Shown here one piece after another: positions 24,882 to 32,922 of a stretch of DNA of 33,642 nt (the stretch's first letter is position 1; each line of letters starts with the position of its first letter). The translations under genes and the position numbers were made by a program. Source of the DNA: a virus. The notes beneath the pieces were generated by a model, which saw only the letters and a program-made list of their open reading frames with translations, did no database searches and was not told where the DNA came from. The stretch is taken from positions 1 through 33,642 of IMG/VR virus record IMGVR_UViG_3300043429_000899. One strand, 5' to 3'.

Positions 24882-25955
24882 ATGAGTCGTGCGACAAACA
24901 CAACTGCAATCTTCACCGGTCAAGAACCCAAGTTCGCCGGTGAATTGTCCAAAATTGAACTTGTCAAGGCATTGAACTGGTACAATCAGAACAAAGCCGA
25001 GAAAGATTCCTTGAAGTATGCTTCTGATTACTTCAAAAAGAAACACAAAGTCAATATTTCTCCTGTGATTACGGATTCATATCTGACTTTCGGTTTCTGT
25101 TGTCGAATCGTACAAAACGGTGGTGCCTTACCTGAGCAAAATCAGGCTTGGTTCAAATCGACCACAGAAGAATTGATTAAGAAATCGAAACAACGCAAAG
25201 TTGTCGAGACTGTGGATGCACCGGTCAAAAATGCGCCGAACATCCAACAACGCATGGCAGAAAAAGTCAACGAAATCGCAGGCGAACTTGAAGGTGCCAT
25301 TGACGATTACATCGATTCTGACTTCAAACGCGCACCTTCGCCGTATGCTATCATGCAAGACAAAGCAAAAGGTATGCACGCCAATCGCATTGTCGAAATC
25401 TTCAAACCGCGCCGCAGTGAATATGCGGAAGTGTTAGAGACGAATGACCCTGAACTGAAAGAAGGTTATCGTAATTTCAATAAATCGCAACTGAAAAAAC
25501 TGGTCGCATACTGTGACCAAATCATCACCGATGCTCTGAAAATCGCCGGTGATTCCGTCAAGACTCGCAAACCGCGTAAACGCAAAGCGAAGTCGCCTGA
25601 ACAAGTCGTTGCGAAACTCAACTATCTGAACAAACACGAATCGTACACCTCAATCGAACCGACACAGGTCATTGGTGCGATGTCGCTTTGGGTTTACAAT
25701 GTCAAGACCAAGAAACTCGGTTGCTATATCGCAGATAACGCACTGGGTCTCGCAGTGAAAGGTTCGACCTTGTTGAACTATACTGAATCGAAATCCGTAC
25801 AGAAGAAACTCCGCAAACCTGATGTTGTGTTGAAAGAAGTGTTGGGTGGCGGTAAAGTGGTTTTGCGAAATCTGTTGTCGAACATTCGCGCAGTTGAATC
25901 ACCGTTGACCGGTCGAATCAACAAAGATACGATTCTGTTGCGAGTCGCGAAGTGA
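24882..25955 (+). CDS. conserved T4-like protein, 357 aa, unknown function
   Basis: ATG 24882 follows CGGAGCTT. A basic, mixed alpha/beta protein with a Lys/Arg-rich linker near residue 230 (KTRKPRKRKAKSPEQVVAKLNYL). It lies directly upstream of RNase H, a position held by a conserved hypothetical in several T4-like phages of non-enteric hosts. A DNA- or RNA-binding role near replication is inferred from its charge and neighbours. Confidence 0.8.
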   Translation: MSRATNTTAIFTGQEPKFAGELSKIELVKALNWYNQNKAEKDSLKYASDYFKKKHKVNISPVITDSYLTFGFCCRIVQNGGALPEQNQAWFKSTTEELIKKSKQRKVVETVDAPVKNAPNIQQRMAEKVNEIAGELEGAIDDYIDSDFKRAPSPYAIMQDKAKGMHANRIVEIFKPRRSEYAEVLETNDPELKEGYRNFNKSQLKKLVAYCDQIITDALKIAGDSVKTRKPRKRKAKSPEQVVAKLNYLNKHESYTSIEPTQVIGAMSLWVYNVKTKKLGCYIADNALGLAVKGSTLLNYTESKSVQKKLRKPDVVLKEVLGGGKVVLRNLLSNIRAVESPLTGRINKDTILLRVAK

Positions 25956-25974
25956 AAAATTAAGGAGAACTACC

Positions 25975-26823
25975 ATTATTATTTTTGATTACAATCAGGT
26001 GGCAATCTCCAACCTGATGGAACAAATCGGTTCATCACAGAATGCTGTGGATGAATCGTTGGTTCGACACATGATTCTGAATACGATTCGGACCTATGTG
26101 AAAAAGTTTCGCGGAACATACGGACCGGAAGTGATTATCGCCTGTGACAACAAGAGTTACTGGCGCCGTGAATTGTTTCCGCACTACAAAGCAGGCCGCA
26201 AGAAATCGCGAGAACAATCCGGTCACGACTGGAATTCTATCTTTGAAGTGTTGAATAAAATCCGCGATGAATTGCGAGAGCATTCCCCGTACAAAGTGAT
26301 TGAAGTTCCTACCTGTGAGGCGGATGATATTATCGCCGTACTGGTGCAGAAATATTCATCAACACAGAAAGTGATGATTCTGTCGAGTGACAAGGACTTT
26401 GCCCAATTGCAGAAGTTTCCCAATGTCGAACAGTTTTCACCGATTCTGAAAAAGGCGATTAAAGAACCGTTTCCGTATGTGCAACTGAAACAACTGATTA
26501 TCCGTGGCGACAAAGGTGACGGTATTCCGAACATTCTTTCTCCTGATGATGTCTTTGTCTCTGGTGGTCGGCAGAAACCGATTACCGAGGCGAAACTGAT
26601 TAACTGGTTGAATCAACCACCGAAAGACTTCTGCACCGAAGAAATGTTGGTGCGGTTCAATCGGAACGAACTGTTGATTGACCTGACCAAGATTCCGGAG
26701 AGTCTGGTAAACCAGATACTAAATACTTATGAGAATGCTGAAGGTAAGTCGAAGCAATCTTTCATGAACTACATGATTAAACACCGACTCACGAATCTTA
26801 TTAATGTACTGGATGAATTTTAA
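25975..26823 (+). CDS. rnh: RNase H / FEN-type 5'-3' exonuclease, 282 aa, probable ATT start
   Basis: T4 RNase H-like, removing Okazaki primers. Metal-site motifs: an N-terminal FDYNQ Asp, IACDNKSYWRREL, CEADDIIAVL (about 112-121), LSSDKDFAQLQ and GDKGDGIPN. Start: a GGAG site at 25964 is 7 bases before ATT 25975, and reading from ATT restores the N-terminal Asp (D5) that FEN nucleases need; the first ATG (25999) would lose it. The TAA stop overlaps the next ATG. Confidence 0.9.
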   Translation: MIIFDYNQVAISNLMEQIGSSQNAVDESLVRHMILNTIRTYVKKFRGTYGPEVIIACDNKSYWRRELFPHYKAGRKKSREQSGHDWNSIFEVLNKIRDELREHSPYKVIEVPTCEADDIIAVLVQKYSSTQKVMILSSDKDFAQLQKFPNVEQFSPILKKAIKEPFPYVQLKQLIIRGDKGDGIPNILSPDDVFVSGGRQKPITEAKLINWLNQPPKDFCTEEMLVRFNRNELLIDLTKIPESLVNQILNTYENAEGKSKQSFMNYMIKHRLTNLINVLDEF

Positions 26824-27266
26824 TGAAAACCGACAGACTATATTCTGAAATTTTTGAAGAGTTTGAACAAGCACCAACACGCGCCGAAAAAATCTCGGTG
26901 TTGAAGAAATACGGACACCCAAGATTCCAAGAATTCTTGGTGTACGCAATGAACCCGAATGTCAAATGGGATGTCGAGGTCAGTACCTATCGACCTGCAC
27001 CCGAACCCGCAGGACTGAATTACACTTATCTGCACAACGAAGTGCCGAAGATGCATCGATTCATGTCCAATCATCCGAAGAGTGACCCGAAATTGAAACC
27101 TGAAAAGAAGCGTGCGCTTCTCACAGGCATTCTTGAGGCGTTGCACAAAGACGAAGCCGCTTTGCTTGTTCGCGCAATCAAAAGTGATTTAGATGTCAAG
27201 TATCTGACACCGAAGCTTGTTGCCGAAGCATTTCCCGGAATTAATATTCCAACCGAAGCACAATGA
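26823..27266 (+). CDS. DUF6433-like T4-family protein, 147 aa
   Basis: LYSEIFEEFEQAPTRAEKISVLKKYGHPRFQEFLVYAMNPNVKW, then Pro-rich YRPAPEPAGL and an LLTGILEALHKDEAALL helix, fits the DUF6433 family of T4-like phages, located beside RNase H in related genomes. Function unknown; the second helix pair and the ALLTGILEALH-DEA segment are the conserved core. ATG overlaps the RNase H stop. Confidence 0.75.
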   Translation: MKTDRLYSEIFEEFEQAPTRAEKISVLKKYGHPRFQEFLVYAMNPNVKWDVEVSTYRPAPEPAGLNYTYLHNEVPKMHRFMSNHPKSDPKLKPEKKRALLTGILEALHKDEAALLVRAIKSDLDVKYLTPKLVAEAFPGINIPTEAQ

Positions 27267-28003
27267 AAGTCGCAGTAGTAACACCAACAATCGGTTCGAA
27301 GTATGTTTCGAAGTGCATGGAATCAGTGCAGAATCAAACATACAAAAACCTCACACACTATCTGTTTTTGGATGGTCAGGATGTTCATGTTGAGTTTGAT
27401 GAAGAGTCTCCGGTCAAGACAATCAGAATGCAAGAAAACATAGGAAAAGGATGGTATGGGCACCGAGTCTATGCCGCCTGTTCCTTTTTGGTCAATGCAG
27501 ACATCATCTGTTATTTGGATGAAGATAACTGGATTGAACCGAATCATTTACAAGACATTGTTGATGCTATCAAGCAAGGAAACGATTGGGCTTATTCGTT
27601 AAGAAAAATCTACAATAAAGACGGAGAATTTGTTTGTGAAGACAACTGTGAATCTTTGGGTCAGTGGCCTGTATTTTTCAATGATGCGGTTCACCATGTT
27701 GACACCTCTTGCTTTGCAGTCAAGCGTTCTGTTGCTGTCGCTATTGGCCATGCATGGTACGGCCAGTGGGGTGCTGACAGGCAATTCCTGAATGCGCTGA
27801 AACAGTATTTCCCGAAAGTTGCCTGCACCAATAAATATTCTCTGTGTTACCGTTTGGATGGAAATCCAAACTCTGTGACCAAGGAATTTTTCGAACAAGG
27901 CAATGCGGTGATGCAACAAAAGTATCCAAACGGATTCCCTTGGAATACAAAATCGTACAAAGAAGAAATTTTAGGTCCCGGAATTAAAATCGTAAGTCAA
28001 TGA
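27263..28003 (+). CDS. glycosyltransferase family 2-like protein, 246 aa
   Basis: GT-A fold start VAVVTPTIGSKYVSKCMESVQNQTY, a DGQDV turn, and the acidic metal/donor motif YLDEDNW (DxD-like, about residues 92-97), with later GADRQFLNAL as the acceptor-side helix. ATG overlaps the upstream TGA. It may glycosylate phage DNA, a virion protein or host surface glycan; no target is evident. No signal or membrane anchor. Confidence 0.82.
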   Translation: MKVAVVTPTIGSKYVSKCMESVQNQTYKNLTHYLFLDGQDVHVEFDEESPVKTIRMQENIGKGWYGHRVYAACSFLVNADIICYLDEDNWIEPNHLQDIVDAIKQGNDWAYSLRKIYNKDGEFVCEDNCESLGQWPVFFNDAVHHVDTSCFAVKRSVAVAIGHAWYGQWGADRQFLNALKQYFPKVACTNKYSLCYRLDGNPNSVTKEFFEQGNAVMQQKYPNGFPWNTKSYKEEILGPGIKIVSQ

Positions 28004-28575
28004 ATCAAATGAAAACTCCAGACAATAATACATCAACAGCGGATGACTTGATTGACATTACTCTTCTGAATAGTAATGTTCATTATCTCACCGGCGAAAT
28101 CGATGAAGACAACATCGGAAAAGCAATCAAATGGATTTTGTATTCAAATGCAAAGCCCGGAAAAGTTGCTTATCTAACACTCTACGTCAATTCAATTGGC
28201 GGCGACTTGTGTCAAGCATTCGCGCTGATAGACATGATGAAAACTACCAGAATTCCTGTGAGAACTGTCGGACTCGGTTCGATTTGTTCCGCAGGATTTT
28301 TGATTTTCTCGTCAGGTGAACCGGGCTATCGAACTGTTTTTCGTAACACGGAAATAATGTGCCATCAATATAGTTCAACTATCGAAGGCAAACACCATGA
28401 CTTGAAATCAAATGTAAAGTCTATGGATATGTCGAATGATAAAATGGTTCGACTGTTGTGCGAAAACACAGGCATGGATGCCAAATCGGTGAAGAAAAAA
28501 CTTCTGCCAGAATCAGATGTTTGGTTGACGCCGGAAGAACTTGTCAGTTTGGGTGTTGCAGATAATATCAGGTAG
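28000..28575 (+). CDS. clpP: ClpP-like serine protease, 191 aa
   Basis: The ClpP fold is clear: YVNSIGGDLCQAFALIDMM, GSICSAGFLIFSSG with nucleophile S97, MCHQY with H123, and PESDVWLTPEEL with D174, the canonical Ser-His-Asp triad at family spacing. ATG 28000 overlaps the previous TGA. Host ClpX/ClpA would be needed for unfolding. Inference: altered or redirected proteolysis during infection, or prohead maturation. The N-terminal 25 residues lack the usual processed propeptide motif. Confidence 0.92.
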   Translation: MNQMKTPDNNTSTADDLIDITLLNSNVHYLTGEIDEDNIGKAIKWILYSNAKPGKVAYLTLYVNSIGGDLCQAFALIDMMKTTRIPVRTVGLGSICSAGFLIFSSGEPGYRTVFRNTEIMCHQYSSTIEGKHHDLKSNVKSMDMSNDKMVRLLCENTGMDAKSVKKKLLPESDVWLTPEELVSLGVADNIR

Positions 28576-28583
28576 GTATTGAT

Positions 28584-28733
28584 ATGTTTTCGAGCGAAAA
28601 CAATTTTCAGAAAATCAAGAAAAAATTCCGAGACAATTTCGAATCGGATGACAAACAAGAATTCAAAAAGAAAAAGGACAAAGGAAAATTCCGATTTGTC
28701 CGACAGGAGAAACGCAAACATGAATCAAAATAA
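28584..28733 (+). CDS. small Lys-rich protein, 49 aa
   Basis: ATG 28584 eight bases after the ClpP stop, with AGGTAGG upstream. Highly charged (NNFQKIKKKFRDNF..., KKKKDKGKFRFVRQEKRK), probably disordered and nucleic-acid binding. It overlaps the next gene by 14 bases. Confidence 0.5.
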   Translation: MFSSENNFQKIKKKFRDNFESDDKQEFKKKKDKGKFRFVRQEKRKHESK

Positions 28734-28878
28734 TATGCAAGAATATTTGGTCAATCGCATTGCCGAACTTGACAGATTGATTGAGAAGTGTACCACTGAC
28801 CGCGCCGCATTGAGAGCAGAACTGAATCAGTTGATTTCAGAGAAAAATGACAGCGGTTCTCAATTACTGAAAGGTTAA
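28720..28878 (+). CDS. small coiled-coil protein, 52 aa
   Basis: ATG 28720 follows CAGGAGA; longer forms starting near 28579 would overlap the Lys-rich gene. Heptad helix (MQEYLVNRIAELDRLIEKC...ALRAELNQLISEK). Probably dimeric; unknown function. Confidence 0.6.
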   Translation: MNQNNMQEYLVNRIAELDRLIEKCTTDRAALRAELNQLISEKNDSGSQLLKG

Positions 28879-28884
28879 TTCGCA

Positions 28885-28951
28885 TAAGTCATTGATTTTA
28901 TTGGTAAAAATAGCTGTTGACACCAGTACCCAAAACCTTTATATTGGTACT
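28885..28951 (+). promoter_or_regulatory. repeat element + promoter + early stem-loop
   Basis: TAAGTCATTGATTTTA (28885) is the sixth copy of the element. TTGACA (28917-28922), 17 bases, TATATT (28940-28945). AGTACC/GGTACT (28925-28930 with 28946-28951) brackets the -10. It is found 14 kb from the other copies, so the module moves as a unit. Confidence 0.75.
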
Positions 28952-28968
28952 GTGAGTGAGAGGTGATT

Positions 28969-29121
28969 ATGGATATTGACCAAGTAAATCAAGAGTTGCA
29001 ATTGCTGGCGCAAGAAGCGCGAGAACAACGAATCGATGCGATGTACGAAGAGTTGATTTGGGCACAGTATCGTAATCTTCACGAATATGCAGTGGAGTGC
29101 GGATATGCGAAAGCGGCGTAA
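28969..29121 (+). CDS. small helical protein, 50 aa
   Basis: ATG 28969 after GAGAGGTG, first gene behind the promoter cassette. Acidic, helical (VNQELQLLAQEAREQRIDAMYEELIWAQYR). Overlaps the GIY-YIG-like gene by 17 bases. Confidence 0.6.
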   Translation: MDIDQVNQELQLLAQEAREQRIDAMYEELIWAQYRNLHEYAVECGYAKAA

Positions 29122-29413
29122 CGACCGTAATCATGCGCTTTATGAATTAGAGTTTCCTGACGGTCTCACCTATATCGGTCTGACTGTTGTTAGTGGCCGC
29201 GCAGTGAATCGCGCCGTCAAAGTCCGTATTCAAAAACATATGTCGCGGGCAATTCGCGAAAACAAAGAATGGAAGTTGTATCAATATATGCGTGAAGCGA
29301 ATGTCGATGCAATTGTCTACCGTGTTTTAGAAGTTGTTCGTGGTCGTAAAAATGCACACCAGCGCGAGCGCGAACTGATTGGTCTGTATCAACCTGCTCT
29401 GAATACTTTCTAA
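29105..29413 (+). CDS. GIY-YIG nuclease-like protein, 102 aa
   Basis: ATG 29105 gives MRKRRNDRNHALYELEF. The pair ALYELEFPDGLTYIGLT matches the GIY...YIG motif of the family; an Arg (VRIQKHM) and ERELIGLYQPALN with a Glu and terminal Asn complete the catalytic set. The size suits a single GIY-YIG domain without a DNA-binding tail, like a SegA/UvrC-type catalytic core. It may be a free-standing homing-type endonuclease. Confidence 0.78.
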   Translation: MRKRRNDRNHALYELEFPDGLTYIGLTVVSGRAVNRAVKVRIQKHMSRAIRENKEWKLYQYMREANVDAIVYRVLEVVRGRKNAHQRERELIGLYQPALNTF

Positions 29414-29426
29414 CGGGAGTTTTATA

Positions 29427-29696
29427 ATGAATGTCAATGAAGTCATTGCTTATCTGGTCTCTGCTGAACTGAAAGCCGAAGAAATCAATCGCATTATCGA
29501 AGCGGTTCGATTTGCTCGCGGTAAAGTCGGTCAACAAAACCGAAAAGAATTCAAAATCAACGATAATGTGAAATTCAAAGGCCGCTCGGGTCAATACGAA
29601 TACGGCAAAATCGTGAAAATCAATCGCAAACGCTTCGTTGTCGAAGTCAACTGGCGCCAGTGGAATGTTCCTATGAACATGATTGAGGCCGCATGA
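29427..29696 (+). CDS. small protein with KOW/SH3-like segment, 89 aa
   Basis: ATG 29427 after CGGGAG. A helical N-terminus (MNVNEVIAYLVSAELKAEEINRIIEAVRFARG) is followed by a basic SH3-like strand set (VKFKGRSGQYEYGKIVKINRKRFVVEV) resembling KOW repeats. Possible RNA-binding protein. TGA overlaps the next ATG. Confidence 0.65.
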   Translation: MNVNEVIAYLVSAELKAEEINRIIEAVRFARGKVGQQNRKEFKINDNVKFKGRSGQYEYGKIVKINRKRFVVEVNWRQWNVPMNMIEAA

Positions 29697-30004
29697 CCTA
29701 CAACGAACTCATGAAACGAATCTGCTCAGGTACCGTACATCACATGGGACCTATCGAAATTCGTGAACCTGCATTACCAATTCTATGCAAAGACGGTTTT
29801 GAAATGTCGGTGCAGGCAAGTGAAATGCACTACTGCACACCGAAAATCAACTGTGATTGGTATACCTCTGTTGAAGTGGGATACCCGAGTGAACCCGAAC
29901 CACTACTCAATGAATACCGATACGAAGAAGAAGATTTCTACGGTTGGGTTCCTGTCGAAGTCGTTCTGGAAATCATTCTAAAACATGGTGGTGTTGCAGA
30001 ATAA
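29693..30004 (+). CDS. hypothetical protein, 103 aa
   Basis: ATG 29693 overlaps the upstream TGA. Soluble protein with Cys (GTVHHMGPIEIREPALPILCKDGFEMSVQASEMHYC) and an acidic C-terminus (YEEEDFYGWVPVEVVLEII). It resembles small uncharacterised T4-like proteins containing FEMSVQAS-Y/HYC. Unknown. Confidence 0.6.
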   Translation: MTYNELMKRICSGTVHHMGPIEIREPALPILCKDGFEMSVQASEMHYCTPKINCDWYTSVEVGYPSEPEPLLNEYRYEEEDFYGWVPVEVVLEIILKHGGVAE

Positions 30005-30021
30005 ACAATCATACCCGAATT

Positions 30022-30064
30022 ATACTCAGGCAAACTTGGTACTTTGCCTGAGTATTGCTTTACT
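30022..30064 (+). terminator. terminator stem-loop followed by promoter -35
   Basis: A perfect 13-bp stem (30022-30034 with 30043-30055) with loop CTTGGTAC, then TTGCTTTACTT. TTTACT (30059-30064) and TAGAAT (30082-30087) at 17-base spacing form a promoter for the gene at 30117. Confidence 0.75.
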
Positions 30065-30116
30065 TCCGTACCAACTTCTGTTAGAATATGTTTACAATTG
30101 AAAAAGGAGTATATCT

Positions 30117-30524
30117 ATGGCCCGTGGTCCATCCAAAAAACTGAAACCGTTCCAAAAACTGTTGCTTGCACTTTCATCTGGTGATGCAATGACAATCGAA
30201 CAGATTGATTCGATGCTCGGTAAAGAAATCTATATGTACCGAATCTCGACCTACATCTGGCACTGCAAAACCGAAGCGAATGCGATTATCCGTTCCGTGA
30301 AAGACGGTCGCAAAGTGGTCGCATATCAACTGGTCAACGCACAGGAAGTCAAGAACTATCTTGACCGCACCGGTGCAAATGCCGCCGCGAAGAATCATGT
30401 CTCGGTGGAAAAGAAACCGTCTGTTGCGAAGATTGCAAACAAGACTGTCAGTAATTCGCCAGTCGTTGCCAAAAATGCAACGCGAAAAACCAAAAAGGTT
30501 GACAAGACTGCCGAAGTCGCGTAA
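30117..30524 (+). CDS. winged-helix-like protein with basic C-terminal tail, 135 aa
   Basis: ATG 30117 after AAAGGAG. Residues 8-75 (KPFQKLLLALSSGDAMTIEQIDSMLGKEIYMYRISTYIWHCK...VKDGRKVVAYQLV) have the layout of a small winged-helix domain; residues 90-135 are Lys/Ala/Val-rich. It is a likely DNA-binding transcription regulator of T4-like phages. Promoter and terminator flank it. Confidence 0.65.
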   Translation: MARGPSKKLKPFQKLLLALSSGDAMTIEQIDSMLGKEIYMYRISTYIWHCKTEANAIIRSVKDGRKVVAYQLVNAQEVKNYLDRTGANAAAKNHVSVEKKPSVAKIANKTVSNSPVVAKNATRKTKKVDKTAEVA

Positions 30525-30565
30525 AATCCTAGGTACATCAGAACACCGGTGCAATTCCGGTGTTC
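30499..30565 (+). promoter_or_regulatory. promoter followed at once by a stem-loop
   Basis: TTGACA (30499-30504), 17 bases, TAAAAT (30522-30527), inside the end of the previous gene. The transcript would start near 30534 and immediately form GAACACCGG/CCGGTGTTC (30541-30549 with 30557-30565), a 9-bp stem that can act as terminator of upstream transcription or 5' stabiliser. Confidence 0.75.
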
Positions 30566-30581
30566 TTCTTTGGAGAAGCGT

Positions 30582-31142
30582 ATGAACATTTTCTATCTGT
30601 CGCACGACCCGCGAGTTTGTGCCCAAGAACACCTAGACAAGCACGCGGTCAAAATGATTCTGGAATACTGCCAGTTGTTGTCCACTGCGCACCGTGTTCT
30701 TGACGGTACTCACGACTATGAAATCTCTAAAGGTCGCCGTATTCAACGATGGCGCCATCCGCGAGCAGAAAATCTGCTCTACAAAGCAACACACATCAAT
30801 CACCCGTCTGCCATTTGGGCACGAGCGAGTGATTCAAACTATATCTGGTTATCGACTCTGTTGATTGAGTTGTGTGCCGAATACACCTATCGATACGGCA
30901 AAGTACACAAATGTCAATCCGACGGTCTTGTTGACTGGCTTGCCGGCAATCTGCCCCGCAATATTCCCAGTCACGAATTTACTCAACCGACTCCTGCGAT
31001 GCCTGACCAATACAAAGTTGCAGGTGATTCGATTCAGTCGTATCGCAATTACTACATATATGACAAGATTCGCATGGCGGCTTGGAAACACCGCAATCCA
31101 CCCGATTGGTGGATGTGGGCACCCCATCTTCAAACCAACTAA
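30582..31142 (+). CDS. conserved phage protein, 186 aa, unknown function
   Basis: MNIFYLSHDPRVCAQEHLDKHAVKMILEYCQLLSTAHRVLDG, INHPSAIWARAS, GKVHKCQ, MPDQYK and the ending WKHRNPPDWWMW are the conserved blocks of a family common in T4-like and other myoviruses. Several His, Cys and Glu residues are conserved, suggesting an enzyme, but the activity is not known to me. ATG 30582 follows GGAGAAG. Confidence 0.8.
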   Translation: MNIFYLSHDPRVCAQEHLDKHAVKMILEYCQLLSTAHRVLDGTHDYEISKGRRIQRWRHPRAENLLYKATHINHPSAIWARASDSNYIWLSTLLIELCAEYTYRYGKVHKCQSDGLVDWLAGNLPRNIPSHEFTQPTPAMPDQYKVAGDSIQSYRNYYIYDKIRMAAWKHRNPPDWWMWAPHLQTN

Positions 31143-31150
31143 ATAAAATT

Positions 31151-31471
31151 ATGCCGACCTACACATTCAAAGATACAAAATCTGGTGAGGTGTTTGAGAA
31201 GTTCATGAGTATGAGCGCACTCGACACTTACATGGAAGAAAATCCACACATCATTCGACATCACGAAGGTGCGGGACCGGCGTTCGCCTATAATCTGAAA
31301 AGTTTAGACCAGCGAACAAGTAATGGATGGAAAGAAGTTTTATCCAAAATCTCCGAAAAACACCCCGCTTCTCCTTTGGCTGAGAAGTACGGACCTCGTA
31401 AATCGATTGCAGAAGTCAAAACGCAGGAAATCCGACAGAAGCACAAAAAGAAGAGGGAAAAACAACAATAA
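31151..31471 (+). CDS. T4-like conserved protein with FmdB-like N-terminus, 106 aa
   Basis: MPTYTFKDTKSGEVFEKFMSMSALDTYMEENPHI resembles the start of FmdB zinc-ribbon proteins but has no Cys, so no zinc ribbon forms. The rest, including EVLSKISEKHPASPLAEKYG, is conserved in T4-like phages; basic Lys-rich tail. Leader CTAAATAAAATT recalls late promoters of T4-like phages. Confidence 0.7.
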   Translation: MPTYTFKDTKSGEVFEKFMSMSALDTYMEENPHIIRHHEGAGPAFAYNLKSLDQRTSNGWKEVLSKISEKHPASPLAEKYGPRKSIAEVKTQEIRQKHKKKREKQQ

Positions 31472-31480
31472 GAGGAATTC

Positions 31481-32254
31481 GTGTCCAGAAAGAAACCAGC
31501 TAACTCAACAATTCAAATAGACGATACACAAAAAAATCTACCCTTTAGATTGAAAAGAACTGACCTGAAATCGTTCAGTCCACTTACGGATAATCAAGAC
31601 AAATTCTTTGAAGCATATTCCGCAGGTGATTATTTTATTATGTTGACTGGTTCTGCCGGTACGGGTAAATCCTTCATTGCTTGTTACAAGGCGATTGAAG
31701 ATGTTCTCGAAAAAGGCACATCATTCCACCGTGTTGTGATTGTGCGTTCTGCGGTGCAATCTCGCGATATTGGTTTTACGCCAGGCTCGCTTGAGGACAA
31801 AATGATGTTGTATGAAGCACCATATATGCAGATTTTTCATAATCTGTTTGGTCGCAAGAATGCATACGAGTTGTTGAAAGAGGCAGGAAAAATTGAATTC
31901 ATTTCCACTTCATTCATTCGCGGTATGTCCTATGATGATGCGATTATCATTGTGGATGAATGCCAGAATATGAACTGGGAAGAACTTAGTACAATCATGA
32001 CGCGAGTGGGTTACCGTTCGAAAATCATTTTCTGTGGTGACTACAAACAAAGTGATTTGTATAGAAAGAAAGCAGACACATCCGGTCTAGGTAAATTCCA
32101 TGAAATTGCCAAGATGATGGATTCGTTTACAAACATTGAATTTACAACTGATGATATTGTTCGCAGTAGTTTGGTCAAGGATTTCTTGATTGCCGTGGAC
32201 AAATATGAGGATATGAAAAATAATGAGAAACTTCCAGTGGGTTCAGCTACCTGA
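31481..32254 (+). CDS. phoH: PhoH-like P-loop ATPase, 257 aa
   Basis: GTG 31481 after AAGAGGA is the only good start. Walker A GSAGTGKS (residues 57-64), RSAVQSRDIGFTPGSLEDK, Walker B IIIVDECQNM, CGDYKQSDL sensor motif and a final RSSLVKDF match PhoH, an RNA/DNA-associated ATPase common in marine T4-like phages. The 56-residue N-terminus is basic. Overlaps the next gene by 32 bases. Confidence 0.93.
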   Translation: MSRKKPANSTIQIDDTQKNLPFRLKRTDLKSFSPLTDNQDKFFEAYSAGDYFIMLTGSAGTGKSFIACYKAIEDVLEKGTSFHRVVIVRSAVQSRDIGFTPGSLEDKMMLYEAPYMQIFHNLFGRKNAYELLKEAGKIEFISTSFIRGMSYDDAIIIVDECQNMNWEELSTIMTRVGYRSKIIFCGDYKQSDLYRKKADTSGLGKFHEIAKMMDSFTNIEFTTDDIVRSSLVKDFLIAVDKYEDMKNNEKLPVGSAT

Positions 32255-32918
32255 ACTACAGTTTGATTTACAGGCACAAACAGGTCCGTCAGGAAGATTG
32301 TATTCAACTCCTGACGGCAAAAAGTATCCTTCAATCACAACAGTCCTGTCCGGTTACGACAAGGCAGGACTGCTTGAATGGAGAAAACGAGTAGGCACAG
32401 AAGAAGCGGAAAGAGTTTCGCGCATTGCATCCAATCGAGGAAGCAAACTGCATTCATTGTATGAAAACTACTTGATGAATTCTCCGAACATGAGTCAGTT
32501 GCAGATGCGGGCGATGCCTGATGTCAAGACCATGTTTGCCAAGATGCGCCCCATCATTGACGCTCGCATGGGTCGAGTCTATTCAATCGAACAACCGTTG
32601 TACTCACACCGACTCAAGATTGCAGGTCGTGTTGACTGTATTGCGGAATGGGACGGAATTCTTTCGGTCATTGACTGGAAAACGGCATTGAGACCGAAAC
32701 AGGAAGAATACATTAAATCATATTTCATGCAAGGCACCGCCTACTGTGAAATGTATGAGTGTGTGACCAAGATGCCAATTGAACAGGTAGTCATTGCCAT
32801 TGCGGTAGACTATGATGAACCACAAATTTTCGTGAAGAACAAACGCGATTATTTGGTGGATTTGGAAATGCAAATTGATGAATATTACCGCGATGCCGGT
32901 CAACAACTGTTAAACTAA
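32223..32918 (+). CDS. PD-(D/E)XK exonuclease (Cas4/RecB-like), 231 aa
   Basis: YPSITTVLSGYDKAGLLEWRKRVG...SNRGSKLHSLYENYL is the upstream helix motif (with His) of the Cas4/RecB-type and MGME1-like exonucleases. The core is GRVDCIAEWDGILSVIDWKT (D, then D-x-K) followed by QGTAYCEMYE. No Fe-S cysteine cluster, unlike Cas4. Likely a phage single-strand DNA exonuclease in recombination or host DNA breakdown. ATG 32223 lies inside the phoH end, so the pair is coupled. Confidence 0.88.
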   Translation: MRNFQWVQLPELQFDLQAQTGPSGRLYSTPDGKKYPSITTVLSGYDKAGLLEWRKRVGTEEAERVSRIASNRGSKLHSLYENYLMNSPNMSQLQMRAMPDVKTMFAKMRPIIDARMGRVYSIEQPLYSHRLKIAGRVDCIAEWDGILSVIDWKTALRPKQEEYIKSYFMQGTAYCEMYECVTKMPIEQVVIAIAVDYDEPQIFVKNKRDYLVDLEMQIDEYYRDAGQQLLN

Positions 32919-32922
32919 GGAC

